The notes beneath the pieces are model-generated. The model had not been told where the DNA came from. It did no database searches and worked only from the letters and a program-made list of their open reading frames with translations. Below, piece after piece: positions 42,736 through 55,397 of a stretch of DNA of 64,000 nucleotides; positions within the stretch are counted from its first letter, which is position 1; each line of letters opens with the position of its first letter. This DNA is from Forficula auricularia. Lineage: Eukaryota > Arthropoda > Insecta > Dermaptera > Forficulidae. Both the position numbers and the translations under genes were made by a program. The stretch covers positions 15,748,306 to 15,812,305 of the forward strand of contig JALMQS010000070.1 of assembly GCA_024734495.1 (NCBI GenBank), written 5' to 3'.

Positions 42736-43330
42736 GGTCTAAGACCTAGTGAACATTTTAGACGATCGTTTCAGAATGCAAATTGTATGGGATATGTTAT
42801 TTACAATCAGAAATAATCGTCCAAAATATTCACTAGCTCTTGGTCTATTATATGAAATGAACTAACAATGTATCTGACTCTGTCAAACCAGACATATTAT
42901 CATCTAAGCCAGATACTTGAAATTTGTTTAGGATAAAAAAATAATAAAAGTGAAGATAAAATGAATATTATTCAGAAACTTGATCAAATGAAATATTGAT
43001 GAATTAAAATCTTAATTAATATGGTTAGGTATTTAAGAATTTGTAAAAAGACCTTTTACCCATATACCCTCCCTTATTTAATAAGCTTTTAACCTCTTCT
43101 ATGATGTTGTATTTATTTATCATAGGTTGACCGGATCAAAATTGCCCAAATGAGGGCTGAAGTGGTTTTTAATTTTTATTTTTTCCCCCTAAAAACTCTT
43201 ACAAAGATTAAAAAAAATCTTAATGATCAACAATTTGTTTTTTATAACAGCAATTATTAACAGGGGGGCTGCGAAAATAATAGAATTTTTTAAAAAAATA
43301 TGTTACTAGTTTTTATAAATGATACATACG
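42736..43330. other. No gene
   Basis: AT-rich. ACAGGGGGGCTGCGA (43,260-43,274) could be an inner part of a hAT whose right end is at 44,120. Confidence 0.3.
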
Positions 43331-43806
43331 CCGGGGCATTCCACGCCAAATTGGAGGGTTTGAAAAATTTTAATTTTTAATTTCCTTCATTTTTTTGACA
43401 TTTTTTAGTTTCCATCAAAAAACTCTTCCTGGTATATTTTGAAATTTTTTTTGATTACCGGTTTAAAAGATATCGAATTTCGGTTTTTCGCTCATAAAAT
43501 CTTTCAAAAACAACATTAAAATTTTCAAACTTAAAAATTGCATTTAAAAACATTTTACATAATTTTTTTGTATCTTTTTATAAAAAGTAAGTAAAAAAAC
43601 AAAAATTACAAAAAAAAATGTAATTTGGACCATTTTTGAAGAAATTATGAGCGAGAAACTCGATTCGATCTTTTAAACCGGTGATCAAAAAAATTTCAAA
43701 ATTTACCACGAAGAGTTTTTTGATGGGTACTAAAAAATGTCAAAAAAGAAGGAAATCAAAAATTAAAATTTTTCAAACCCTCCGATTTGGCGTGGAATGC
43801 CTCATA
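43331..43806. mobile_element. Foldback MITE
   Basis: Arms of about 160 bp begin GGGGCATTCCACGCCAAATT and end with the inverse (GATTTGGCGTGGAATGCC). They are homologous over ACCGGTTTAAAAGAT and AAAATTTTTAATTTT. Non-coding. Confidence 0.8.
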
Positions 43807-45961
43807 TGTAAGTGACAGATGAATTTAATGACATCTCAATATCCTTAAACATGGTTAAACTAAATAAAAACTTTGAGCTCATAGGTAAATTTGACCCAAA
43901 TAGACAGACAGACAAATTTACAATTTGAATAAAACCGTCTAAATATTTTTTATAAGTCTAGGTTTACAATTTTTGTACGACTAATTACGAGTATGTTACC
44001 TAATTGTGGGGGGGGGGGGTATTGGGTGCAAAAATATTTTATAATTTTAACGGGGCCCCGAATATATGGTACTTTCAGATTTTAAGAGGGCCGCGACTAA
44101 TAAAAGGTTAAGAACCACTGTATTTATATTATCTTGATTGAAACACTGTAAGGGGATTAATTCGAAAGGGGAATATTATTATTAGGATGACTTCACACAA
44201 AGAAGATCCTGTTTTTAGTGAAATTCGCGTGGTGGACACACCAGATTCTTATTTTTAAATTGCGTTCTTCATATACTAAATTTACATTATAGATTTTGTA
44301 GTAAACATATCTATCATTAAATATAAATACCCAATTCTAATTTACATGGCTAACATAATGTTATTGTTTATTTTAAAATCCAGGAAATGAATTTAAATTC
44401 CAGCCGATGAAGTGCTGTCACAGCTCAAGAATTATGCAATATACGTCATCAGGGCATCTTTAATTACAAAAATAGAGAAAAGATGATAGAAAAATTACAT
44501 CACCTCTAGCTATAATGTGTAAATTGAACAGATGCATATCCTTATCTAGGTAAGTCAAAGTGAAGGTCAAAAGAAAAATTAGTTATCCTTCTTTATAATT
44601 TTCTAGTCCATTTATCCTCCAATCCAGATCAACCCTCACAATCTCTAGTTTAATTCATTTTTTAGGGGCGAAATAAAAGTGAAACCCTTTCCAAATGTAG
44701 AAAGTTTACAGAAAATTTTTATGAATTAGAAATTATATTTGGCAGTAAACACTTTGACATGTCTTTTCTCTAAGCAAAAACGTTAACTTTTAACATCCGA
44801 AATCAGCGTTAATTCATTTTAACACCTCCTTGCCTCAAATTGCTATTCTGTAAGCAAAAACTTCAACACCAAATCGTTAATATTTAGTCAAAAGGGTTAA
44901 AAATTAAAGTCATGTCCAGGGGTGCCTTTAATATTTTAACGTCGTATTTAATGCACAAACATCGCGTCTTTAACCAAAAAGTAAGTTTATGATTTTGACA
45001 GCTTTGAGATAAGCAACACATTTCAGATCCATTTGATCTGTGATTGTATTAAGATTTCCATTTGTTTTTTGTAGTCCTTGGACTTCCCAACTTTTGCCTT
45101 CAAAAACTTTTGCTTTTAAAATAAGATTTATTACAATTTTTAGGATATAAGTATTTGTTTATTTTAGGAGTAATATTTATACTTTCAGTTTTGAGACATC
45201 ATAAAAAATTGTCCACTTATAAATAATAATAATTTCAGAATATAAAATTTTTTATTAAAAATAAATTAACCAAGCGATGTGTCAAAAAGCTGTCAGATAC
45301 TAGATTGAGAATAACAAATCAAGTTAGTAATGCGCTTGCGCAAGAGGCTATCTAAGGGTGTTAAAACACGAACAAGGAGAAAACGTAGCTATCTTCATAT
45401 GGATCGTTAATACCTGGTATTAAAAAGTAAAATGTTAACGTCGCTGTTAAAACTTGGTTTAGAGAATACCATTTTTTAACGCTGGTGTTATTACTTTACT
45501 TTTTAACACGCAATTTAAGATGTTAATTAAATGCTGATACTTGCCATAAAGATAGAAATAAATTTGTTTAAAAATGTTTACTATTTGCACATAGAGAAGG
45601 TAATTTTTATTTTCAAAAGGGGGCAAAGGGATAAAAACTGTATTTTCTTTATTTGTAAAACCTACCTAATAGTCTAATTTTAATTTTATAAGATACTTTA
45701 TAATTACACTTAGTTATTACAGCAAAGTTTTGGTGAAAATTGCTCAGCAGGAAGTACCTTTTTATTTCTGGTGTTTTTAGATTTTTCACCCTTTTCTGAA
45801 AAAAGGGATCAAGCAGTTTTTTATTTATTTTTCCCCCATATTTATCATGACACATCACTCTATTGTCTATCATATTTATTAAAATCTCATTAATTCATGA
45901 GTTCAGATCTCCCCAGCCCAAGATTATTTTGATCTACGTTTTCAAAAACAAAATGGGAATA
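43807..45961. other. No gene; hAT right end and G12 run
   Basis: A G-run lies near 44,009-44,020 and a hAT-type right end GGTTAAGAACCACTG at 44,106-44,120. The 44,720-45,530 stretch is rich in GTTAA(C/A)-type words, with a weak inverted pair (GACAGCTTTGAGATAAGC and GTCAAAAAGCTGTC). No frame is convincing. Confidence 0.35.
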
Positions 45962-46338
45962 CAGTGAAACCCCTGAAATCCGAACTAATTGGGTCTGTGC
46001 CCTGTTCGGATTAGCCGAAAACAGCTTTGACAATTGAAGATAACTGATATCATGTGAAAGATTAAGTGAGATTTTATTTGTTTCTATTATTATTTCACTA
46101 TTTTTGCAAAGTGATTAACCTAAAGAATTACAATAACCAACTTTTAGCGTTTTCAATCCTGGATGACATAAGAATGTAGACACATTTACACTTTGTTAGG
46201 TATGCTAACTGGACTTCTTTGTTAATTTTTCAACTAATTATGTAAAATAATATTATAATTTAGAATATATACATAATTGTTTTATGACTAAATAAATAAG
46301 TTTTTCTTTTTTGCGTTCGGATTTGAGGGGTTTCACTG
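45962..46338. mobile_element. pogo/Tigger-like MITE
   Basis: Ends CAGTGAAACCCCTGAAATCC and GGATTTGAGGGGTTTCACTG, TA on both sides, 377 bp, no transposase. The termini match the pogo/Tigger pattern (CAGT...CC). Confidence 0.85.
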
Positions 46339-47094
46339 TATATAAAATTAGTTTTAATTTAATTAGTTTTAAATTGTATTTTTAATTGTTTTATTTTAAT
46401 AATGTTTTTTTATTAATGCGGGGTAATTGTAAGTCTATAGATGGGTTCTAGACACATTAGAGAATAATTTAAATTAATTCTCAGTATTCCGATTGAGATT
46501 CAGGCTGAAATAAAATGACCTTCCCAAATGAATGCACCGTTTAGGTTTTGCTACCCCTTTGTTTCGGTGCCTGTCTGCAAAGCAAGCAGCTTGCTCCTCA
46601 TTGGTTAGATGATTTATTTCATTTATTCGTCTTACGTACTGTCTTTTTCGTCTGTAGACAGACCCTGGGCCAACCTGTCCTAATTTTTTCGCGAATAAAA
46701 TTTGTCTGGGTGCATTTCTCGCCCTCCACGAAGGCCGTCCTGTCTCGAATTCAATGTCGAGGTCAAATTTTGTCGTTTTTTTGGCAATTCTCTCAACAAT
46801 TCATTCACGTGCTTTGAAAACGATTGATACTAGTCTCAAAAGATGATTTTAAATTTTTTTTGTTTTGTAAATAAATTGATATCAAAAATTTTGAATATTT
46901 AAAAAAAATAATATCGTAGATTCTTTAGTGAAATACACTTCAAGCTCTGAACGACTTTTCATTTTTAAGTTATCGTGGATGTAGAATCTAGACAGATAGA
47001 AAAAATGTACATTAAGACCAGTCGATTAATCAAGTACAAGGGGTGGTTTAAAAGAAAAAATGACTCGTTCCTTCCCTAAGATTACACTGCTTGA
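46339..47094. other. GC-richer segment, no recognised gene
   Basis: Positions 46,530-46,820 are more GC-rich and carry an 89-codon plus-strand frame with no motif. It could be a promoter region or an old exon; I see no splice or start signals that support either. Confidence 0.25.
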
Positions 47095-47721
47095 CAAAAA
47101 TTTAACAAAAATTTCTCCCCACAAACCTGACAATGGATTCCAGTAGAGTTTTATAGTCTGATTATCATGCAATTTCCCGATTTTTTATAACACGTCAGGG
47201 TTTTGAGATATCATTGATCAAAATGACGAAATTGGCCATTTTGACCTATTTTCGTGTCCCATTAAATATAAAACATCAATATTTGAAATAAAAATATTTT
47301 GAAGGCAGCTTTTTCTTGATTTTCAAATTTCCAGCTGTTTTTAGCTCAATTATAACTCGAGTTATAACTAAAAAACTAAAACTACGTGATTATCAAGGAT
47401 AATAAACATAGATAAAAACATAGGGTCTTAGTTTTTTATGTATAACTCGAGTTATAATTAAGCTAAAAACAAGTAGTGAGTTGAAAATCAAAGAGGAAGC
47501 TGTTTTCTATTATGTCAACAAAATATTTTGATTTCAAATATTGCTGTTTAATATTTAATGGGACTCGAAAATAGGTCAAAATGGCATTTTTCGTCGTTTT
47601 GACCGATAATATCACAAAACTCTGACTTATTGTATAAAATCGGGAAATTGCATGATAATCAGATTATAAAACTACTGGAATCCATTGTTAGCTTTAGGGG
47701 GGAAATTTTTGTCGTACAGTG
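47095..47721. mobile_element. Large foldback element
   Basis: Arms of about 300 bp: CACTGCTTGACAAAAATTT at the left and AAATTTTTGTCGTACAGTG at the right, pairing through GAAATTGCATGATAATCAGA and down to TATAACTCGAGTTATA near the centre. Flanked by TTA on both sides. Non-coding. Confidence 0.8.
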
Positions 47722-47783
47722 TTATTAGCTAAGAACGAAAAAATCGTGGATGAATAAATTATCTAATTAAAAAAAATTGTATT

Positions 47784-48143
47784 TTGCTGAAAGAAACAGA
47801 GTTGTTTCATAAAAAAAATCACTCAGGTTGTCTGCTTGATGCAAATAAACATAAATATATTATAAATATAATTTTATATTTGATATATATATGTTATATG
47901 TATATGTTTATTTGCATCAAGCAGAGGACAACCTCAGTGTTTGAGAATAAATTATTATCTGTCCCCACGATTGAAAATTTACCAATTCCATTTCCTTCGG
48001 GCGATTTTTCCCCAACTTCCCCGTCTATTTCTATATTTAGAAAGATTGAGCAACCTGACAACCCATTCTATTTGACCACCAAAAAAATGAGGGGGATTAA
48101 AAATAAAAACAAAATTGAAAAAAAAAAGTTGAAGTTGTTCTAA
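47784..48143 (+). pseudogene. Open frame of unknown nature after a Penelope-type palindrome
   Basis: The first third translates a palindromic Penelope-type arm (47,836-47,924, CTTGATGCAAATAAACATA with its inverse). The remainder reads FENKLLSVPTIENLPIPFPS, then GDFSPTSPSISIFRKIEQPD, with a basic tail. The second part has a more protein-like composition than most frames here but no family motif. Confidence 0.25.
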
Positions 48144-50640
48144 AAGAGATTAACGAATTTAATGAATGAAGAAAGAAGATCCAGGATAAAAAATCAACCC
48201 GATTTGAATACCTGATTTTCCCTTCCGCCCCTCACTCTCCAAGTTCCCTCCACTTCCCAATACTTTTACTGGAGATAAATTATCTAGAAGTGCAGCCAGA
48301 GGCGGTCATTTTAACTCACCTGTAGCATCCATATAAAAAATACAAAATTAATAATAATCAAGATTTAACGAACGACTAAAAATAGTTTTAATTTATTTTC
48401 AAGAAAAAACGAATTTAAATCAAAGAAAAGAAAAAAATACATTTGATATTAGATGTATAGTTTTTATGCATTCATATTAGATTATTGTTTTTTGCAAATT
48501 TGATTTATGGTATACAATGAGCTACTGCGAACCATGTATGAGCACGCGTTAACATTAAGTCCTATAAATTTGAAAGTGCGCAAATATTGTCTTTCCTAGT
48601 TCAGCAATTCGAATTCACCATTATTCTAAAATCAGACAATGAATTGCACTTTGAAAATAGTATTTAAATTGACATTTAAATAGTACTTTTATCAGGTGTG
48701 AAGCCAAATTGATGAAAACCTCAAATCAACCTAAGCCTAATTTTAAAGCTTCATCAGAAAAACCGCTACAAGATTATAATTTACTTCTCGTTCTCAAAAT
48801 ATAAACTTTTAACCCACGATTCCTTCTGACATATAAAAAAATACCTACTAAATGAAAAGTTTTTATTATGCAGAGAGTAGCAAAGTTTTTGAATCATAAA
48901 GAGAAACAAAGAAGTTGTCCTCTGCTTGATGCAAATAAACATAATGATGCTGATGAAGGCCAAGTCTTCAAAAATATAATCTCAAACAAATAAATAATAT
49001 ATATATATATATATATATACCTATATAAAGTAGCTGGAAGACCGAGCTTTGCATCTGACAAAGCCATTTATACTATATAATAAGCTGTTAATCACCAAAT
49101 GTAAACGACCCTAGCGGTTTCTGATTTTCACCAATAGCCTATATCACTCAAGAGATTTTTCCAAACTCACAAATAAAAGTTTCATTTCAATCGGATGAGT
49201 AGTTTCAGAGTTATAGCGTTACAAAGAAACAAACTTTTCCTTCGCTAACATCAATAGAGATTTTAATCTTTTATTTTTAATTTTTAAAAGTTTTATGGCC
49301 TTGTCATAAAAATTCTTTCGTCGGTAGAAATGAATAAATTAGCAGGCAATAAATCATCAATTAGCCTATTGACCAACAAATTCCACAATCTGTTGATAAA
49401 TATTTCTTGGAACAAAATGTAAACAACAAACAAAGAAATTTATCAAAATGATTAATTCTTTAAAAGTCGTATTATTTCCTAAACGGTAGCTCCAATCAAA
49501 AAAATGTATATAAACTTTTTTGTCGACACTGTTATACTCTATAAATTTTATTTAAACAATTTTTATCTATCGGCAATAGATATCGAGATATTTGAATAAA
49601 TCTGACATTTTTGTTTAAATGCTTTAAAAAAATATATAATGCAACTATTTAAACAAATAAATATTTTAAAAATAGACACTATGATACTGATTATGTTTTA
49701 AGAGATGAAATTACCTTGAATAAAAATAAAAAATATGAATATTTACGAAAAATTATTTTTTCTCTTAAAATTTTACATATCTATATTTGCGTGTATATTT
49801 ATTTGCATCAAGCAGGGGAAAATTTCTTTGTTTCTCTTTAGCCTATCTGCTAAGAACCTTGATTCTAGTCTTGCAATTCTTCTTAATTTAAATGAATAAA
49901 TATAGTTATACTAGTATACTTTTATTAATTTATAATTCGTATGTTTATCATAACATATTGTTAAATACAAAAGAAATTAAAATTTATTCGATATTTATTT
50001 ACAGAGATTTTAACATTCAAATTACAAGACTCGAAAGGACGAATGAAATCATGTTTGTACACGTGAGAATAAATTTACGCGACGTGATAGAAAAGTAAAC
50101 ATTATTGGCTATTTAACTCTAGTACTGGTAGAAGCAACTTATACCATAATTTTACAAATTGACGTCACAACTAACTTGTAGGTACCTACTCTTAGTTGCG
50201 TTTGAAAAAGTGATGGAGCTATCGAATTTTAAATTGTTAAAAAATGATTTAATGATGAATCTTGTATACCTAGTATATATAACAGAATCAAATTGATCCA
50301 CATAAATCTAAAATCTTGCTATTTTGAAAAAATATAGATTAATCTTGAAATAGGTAGAGAAAATGAAAATTAGCTGAAGAGGTTAGAGAATTTTGGAAAA
50401 ATAAAATTTTTAATGTATCTATTCAAATTTTAATTAGATGTTAAATGAATAATAAATAATATAATAATTAATAAATAATAAATTGATTGAATATTCAATG
50501 AGATAAAACGAGTTAATTTCTCAAATTAAAAAGTCTTTTTGACAAGAGTACCAAAATTATTCAATTTATAAGGAGTAAATCAAGGAGAGTGAAAAAATGT
50601 ATATGTTCCAGTCTAAAATAAAGTTTAATAAAATTGAAAG
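48144..50640. other. No gene; scraps of Penelope-type arms and a LINE-like 3' piece
   Basis: Positions 48,850-49,010 carry the CTTGATGCAAATAAACATA arm and a decayed hammerhead. Positions 49,190-49,240 (ATGAGTAGTTTCAGAGTTAT) resemble LINE 3' untranslated wording. Positions 49,795-49,845 carry another arm. A minus-strand donor-like CAG|GTGAGT at 48,317-48,326 has no exon attached. Confidence 0.35.
48940..48985 (+). ncRNA. Decayed hammerhead motif
   Basis: CTGATGA and the distal CAAGTCTTC are kept, but GAAA is CAAAA and the palindromic stem III is changed (TATAATC). Same lineage as the pair at 41.5 kb. Confidence 0.5.
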
Positions 50641-50644
50641 TATC

Positions 50645-50896
50645 TGATTCTAGAAATGCACCCTCGATGGAGACATCTGGTATAAAAGAATAAGGCGTAG
50701 ATATGCAACCCGCTTCACATCGCAGGTTATTAATTTCTCAGGATCGAATGGAAAGCAGTCCAGAAATAAATAAAAGACGACTTCCAATGAAGCATAGTAT
50801 TTATTGGAAATAATTTCCACATATAAAGTTATTTTGAAACCGACGTTTCGGCGGATCTTCCATCCTTCTTCAGGATTCAAAAGGTCCAAGAGGGCC
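50645..50896 (-). mobile_element. Penelope-type end fragment with decayed hammerhead
   Basis: The minus strand runs from the hammerhead-like motif (50,832-50,882) outward for about 180 bp. It is interrupted at 50,897 by a TTAA element, so only one arm remains. Confidence 0.5.
50832..50882 (-). ncRNA. Hammerhead motif, altered stem II
   Basis: Stem I TTTTGAA/TTCAAAA, CTGAAGA, GAAA and CGTC are intact on the minus strand. Stem II (GGAT...ATCC) is followed by three unpaired bases before GAAA, outside the consensus, which probably reflects loss of the matching bases on the 5' side. Confidence 0.5.
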
Positions 50897-51605
50897 TTAA
50901 TGTAGTTGTTTCGCGACAATACTAGCAAAAAGTTAATATTAGAGTATATAGAACAGACAATAAGGATTCATAGTTCATAAGCCCAAAACTTTTTGCTGTT
51001 TATGTACCAATTCTAGCCAATCCCGTGCTCGTTTGACAAATTTGGCACCATTGTAAGAGATTGAATATTTTTATATTAAAATGACAGATTAAATACATTT
51101 TAAATTTCTATAAAAATCGTTTTGTTATTTTTTAACAAATGTAATCAACGCCTACGTTACACCTTATTAAAATTATAATTTTTAAAAAATCTGGCGCATG
51201 CATCTTTCGCTGGTTAAATAAATGCCAAAATGTTTTTAGTGGGAATTTTTTTTATACATTTTTCATTATTTATTCCATATTATCTCAGAAACTGCGTTGT
51301 AACTATGAATCAAAATTGTCTTAAAATATGTATTGGTTATTGTTTAATGTTGGTTTAGTTTTTTATAAAAATAGTAAGAAGGGTTTCTTAATTATAATTA
51401 AATATGTATGTAAATTTTCCGATATCCCGTATAGTGCAATGCTAAAGAGCCCGAAAAACTCGATTTTTGAAATTAAATATCTCCGGAACTGTATTGTTCA
51501 TAAATTTCGTTTTGCCACCAATCGATGCAGAAGTATTTAAATAATAATATATCTAAATTTCAGAAAAATCCTAAGAAAACGAATTTGGCGGAACAACTAC
51601 CTTAA
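50897..51605 (+). mobile_element. TTAA element, copy 3
   Basis: TTAATGTAGTTGTTTCGCGA to GGCGGAACAACTACCTTAA, 709 bp, both TTAA present. The small-ORF region is decayed. Confidence 0.75.
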
Positions 51606-51741
51606 TCCAATCCTGAGATATTAATTTATCATTGAAAAGTTTTTATTTTGCCCAAAGTAGCAGAGTTGTTGATTCATAGAGAGAAATAAAGAGGTTGTCC
51701 TTGATGCAAATAAACTTAAACTCCTAAATACAACGAAAAAA

Positions 51742-52009
51742 ATTAATAAATGAATTTACTTAAGGACCAATCATAGATTTTAGGGAAAATATTTTTACAT
51801 TGCATATCAGAGAGGTTCGTCCCCTTAGGAATCGAACCCAAGCGCTAACTAGCTGCCGTTAGACCAGGTCTTAAAGGTTTGGCTAAAGGCCCGGCAAGCT
51901 AGTTAGCGCTTGGGTTCGATTCCTAAGGGGACGAACCTCTCTGATATGCAATGTAAAAATATTTTCTCTAAAATCTATGATTGGTCCTTAAGTAAATTCA
52001 TTTATTAAT
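51742..52009. mobile_element. Near-perfect palindrome made of a tRNA-derived SINE
   Basis: Two 113-bp arms (51,742-51,854 and 51,897-52,009) differ at one position. The right arm reads TTAGCGCTTGGGTTCGATTC, containing a B box, with A-box-like TGGCTAAAGGCCCGG just before it in the loop. The left arm is the inverted copy. Confidence 0.85.
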
Positions 52010-53407
52010 AGTTTAAGCCTGGGATGATTTTCGAAAAAATTTCCATCATTTTTCCAAAAAAAGAAACTCAAAAAATTCTTAAATCTTTGCATTCATTATT
52101 GAAAAAATTAAATTTTAAATTTCAACTAATTCTGAATCAATTGCCTATCGAATATATTATTAGATGGCCCAGAAAAGATATCATCAGATTTAGACCCCGT
52201 TCTGGTATTTTGATCAAAACCTCTAGTTTGTAAAAAGTTGAAAGTTTTTGGAGCAGCAGGGGTAGGCGGGGTTGTGTCAGGGGATGTTTTTCAATATAAA
52301 ATATAAAATTTAAGTTTTTGTTTTTTTGTTTTTTGAACTGAACTATATCTAACGGTTAGAATTTTTGAATGTCGTCCACTGTTATATCAAAATTACCAAT
52401 CAATTTTATTGAAGTAAAACACCTGTATTTGTTAGCTACATCTTGTATGTTATCAGGCGATAGAACTCAAGTTACAGGTTAAAAACAAAAAAAAGTATTT
52501 AGGGTTAATATAAATGAAAACATAAATTTTTCTTAGCTACTGAAAACATACGACATTTTGATATAACAGTTAGGATGTGTTCTTTTTTATAAAAACAAAG
52601 AGAGACTAATTGATGTTTATTGTGATATAAATTCCAAGAAAAATTTCCTTTGTATCTTTTATATCATTTTGGATTGGGGTCTCCTGCAAACTTTTTCAAA
52701 TACCTACAGCTTATAAATCAGTAAGAGGGCTTCTGCCTTTTATAATTCTTATTGTTTAAACTTATGCAAGTGTGGCTTTGCCAAATAAAACAACACACGA
52801 AAACAGAACAAAAATAAATAGGCTTTTCGCTTCAGCAGAAATTCGTTGCCAATAAACTTCGTAGCAGCCAAATTATGAGAAAATCGTAGGAAATTTGACA
52901 TAAGTTCACAAGTATCATCTTCAACTTTATTATTCTTATTATTCATATCGTCGCCTTAAACCCTTAGAGTGTAAACCTGCTAAATCCATTTTTTATCATA
53001 AATGACATATTAGTACCGTTCGAAAGAAAAAGACATCCAGCATCGTCCATGTAAAACTGCCACTTAAAATTAGGATCGTAAGTTGTAGAAAAAAAAAATT
53101 TAAAAATTGTTTCATTCCATACCAACAATAATAAATTTTGTTTGTTTTTTCTCTGCTCTGTAAAATTTCCTTGCTTTGAGTTAGCAGGTTTAATCGGATT
53201 TAATCTATAAATTTTATTATTAATGCTTTTTCAAGTTATATTATATTTTAGAAATTTTGTTAATTTAATTAGCCAAAAAATATATGCGATTATGGTTAAT
53301 TTTATAATTGTTTGTAAATAGCTTCACAGTCTTTAATAAAAATATATTTTTTATTTTGCCGTATTTAGTATAAAATAATCTTAAGGGGTACATGAGTAAC
53401 AAAACAG
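52010..53407. other. No recognised gene
   Basis: A 69-codon plus-strand frame at 52,024-52,233 has no motif. Positions 52,366-52,395 and 52,548-52,570 form a weak inverted pair (GTCGTCCACTGTTATATCAA). Otherwise AT-rich. Confidence 0.3.
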
Positions 53408-53658
53408 TTAAGGAGGTTCTTTCGCGACAATCCACACAAAAAGTTTTAGCCTCGTAACCACTCTATAAATATGAACGGTGTTAAAATTTTAGGTTATTTT
53501 TTTTAACATGACTGTACTTTTTTTTATCAAAACTACGTTGTAAATCATTTTTTTTTGTTTATTTTTTTTTTTAAGTTACTCCCAATATATTATTCTACCA
53601 AATATTAGTTTTTTATCAAGTTGTTAAAAGTCCTTCAATGAAAAAAAATAAAATAATG

Positions 53659-54233
53659 TGGTGATGGATGATGTGTTTGATAAGATCATAGCCCCACTAA
53701 ATTTGCCTTTCTACTATATATATGTGGATGATTCAGTCTCAGCTATAAAACGTGAACTTATCCCTGTAACGTTGGAATTACTCAACGGCTATAATAGCAA
53801 TATAAAGTTTAATGCAGAAGTCGAAAATAATAGTCAGCTGCCTTTCTTGGATACCTTACTAATTAAATCAGGGCATGAAATTATTACGGATTTATATACA
53901 AAACCATCCAAATCCAATAGGATGATTAAGTATAACTCATATCATCCTTTAGCACAAAAAATATCTATCATATATGGTGAAATAAATAGAATATGTCGGA
54001 TATCTCATTCTTCTTTTCTTCAAAAAAATTTGAATGATTTCACCATTAAATGTGTACAGAATGGTTATCCGAGAGAGTTGGTGGAAAATCTAAGAAGAAG
54101 ATACTATGTTAAAGAGTGGAAAAAAAGAAAAATACAAGAAAATCCATTGAGATTCATGGGATCGTTAACATACGTACCAATATTAACCGATATGATAGTG
54201 AGAATGTTTAGGGTGGCAGGTGATGCTGGCTAA
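53659..54233 (+). pseudogene. Penelope-like reverse transcriptase, C-terminal part
   Basis: Reverse transcriptases of this class copy element RNA into the genome. The first residues include VMDDVFDK and then the catalytic motif YVDD (53,721-53,732), followed by SQLPFLDTLLIK and LYTKPSKSNRMIKYNSYHPL, all typical of the second half of Penelope-like RTs (palm motif C to thumb). Motifs A and B and the N-terminus are missing because the insertion is 5'-truncated. The frame ends at GDAG-stop, where it should continue into the linker; the next domain is in another frame, so an indel lies near 54,205-54,222. The frame is otherwise open over about 190 codons, so the insertion is fairly young. Confidence 0.9.
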
Positions 54234-54630
54234 ACGCCCTGTAAAACCCCTGTTATCTTTGTATCGGGTTCCAACTGTCAAGGATGTTTATAATGAAAAC
54301 AATGTCGTATATGAGATAAAATGCAAAGACTGTGATAGAACATACATAGGAGAAACAAAGAGAATGCTAAGGACAAGGGTCATTGAACATGACAAATCGG
54401 TAGTAAAAGGCAAATTAATATCTGCATTGGCCATTCACGCAATTGACTCAAATCATGAGTTTGATTTTAATGATGTCTCTATATTGTGCAGGGAGAGGGA
54501 TGATTTCATACGTAAGATGAAAGAATCCCTACACATTCTGAGGAATAGAGACAAAGTAGTCAACTTTAAAGTAGACACTGAGAACAATGTCCGATACTAT
54601 AGCGACCTAATAAGCAAACTAATAAGCTGA
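54220..54630 (+). pseudogene. Penelope-like GIY-YIG endonuclease domain
   Basis: This domain makes the target nick for Penelope-like elements. After the linker (KRPVKPLLSLYRVPTVKD) comes VVYEIKCKDCDRTYIGET followed by RTRVIEH. These are the GIY-like VVY, the CxxC pair characteristic of Penelope endonucleases, the YIG, and the catalytic arginine and downstream histidine. The distal helix (HAIDSNHEFDFNDVSIL) is present and the frame closes at 54,630. It lies in frame +1 relative to the reverse transcriptase, hence pseudogene. GIY-YIG linked C-terminally to such an RT is diagnostic of the family. Confidence 0.9.
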
Positions 54631-55339
54631 ATTGTATATGTTCATAAAAATAAGTTGGTTGTTTCCTGAGTGTGATTTTTTGGGAGCGGTGTAGTGTGTT
54701 GACTTTTCCTGAGGTTTTGCTCTCTACTGTTTGATGGAAACTGTATAATTATAGTACCTTTGTTGAAAATTATTAATGTTGTATATCTTGTTTTGTATGA
54801 ATTTTTTGATTTTGAAGACTGGGGTTTTAATTTAATTGTGTTGGCAGCTGGTATAACGTCATACACTATTTTTATTTTTATATTAAAAATAGAAAAGTTT
54901 TATATAGAATGAAATTGAATTGATCAAAGAGTGAAAAATTATAATTTGTCCTAAAATTTGATACGGGAGAATATTGTGAATGTAAATAATTGAATGTTAC
55001 AATTGTATTTTAAAAAAATTTTGTGCTATAATAAAAACAAGTGTGTGATTGGTAATCAAGGTGAGAGAGCATTTCAAATAATGAACCTAATTTTAAATAA
55101 TATGACAAAGAAAAAGAAAAAATGTCTTTATATATTTTTTCAATTTTATAGAATTGCATTTGTTACTCTCATCTATAACAACAGATGTTGGAATTTTGCT
55201 GAATTGCAAAGAAAATGTAAAAATAAAAATAATATTACCAATGTACTATTGAAAACTGAGGGTGAGTGGACTGATCTTTATATATATTTGTTTCTTGATT
55301 GTATTTGCAATTGTAAAGTTTATGTATTTGTACTTTTTA

Positions 55340-55397
55340 GACTGATGATGGCTTGAGAGTGTCGGCCGAAACTGTCTCCCAGTTTTAAAATAAAAAG
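55340..55397 (+). ncRNA. Hammerhead ribozyme in the Penelope 3' region
   Basis: CTGATGA (55,342-348), one extra T, stem II GGC (350-352) with GCC (365-367), GAAA (368-371) and CTGTC (372-376); cleavage expected after C55,376. Stem I begins GA/TC and can close distally through CTTTTT/AAAAAG. The bases before it, TACTTTTTAG, look like an intron 3' splice site, as known for Penelope terminal repeats. Stem II is only three pairs, so activity is less certain than at 11.9 kb. Confidence 0.65.

Noticed and set aside
46548..46817. 89-codon frame in a GC-richer patch
   Set aside because: No motif, no splice or start context; kept only as an unassigned segment.
54994..55356. 120-codon frame after the endonuclease
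   Set aside because: Lies in the Penelope 3' region, lysine/asparagine-rich AT sequence running into the ribozyme; not a domain of the family.
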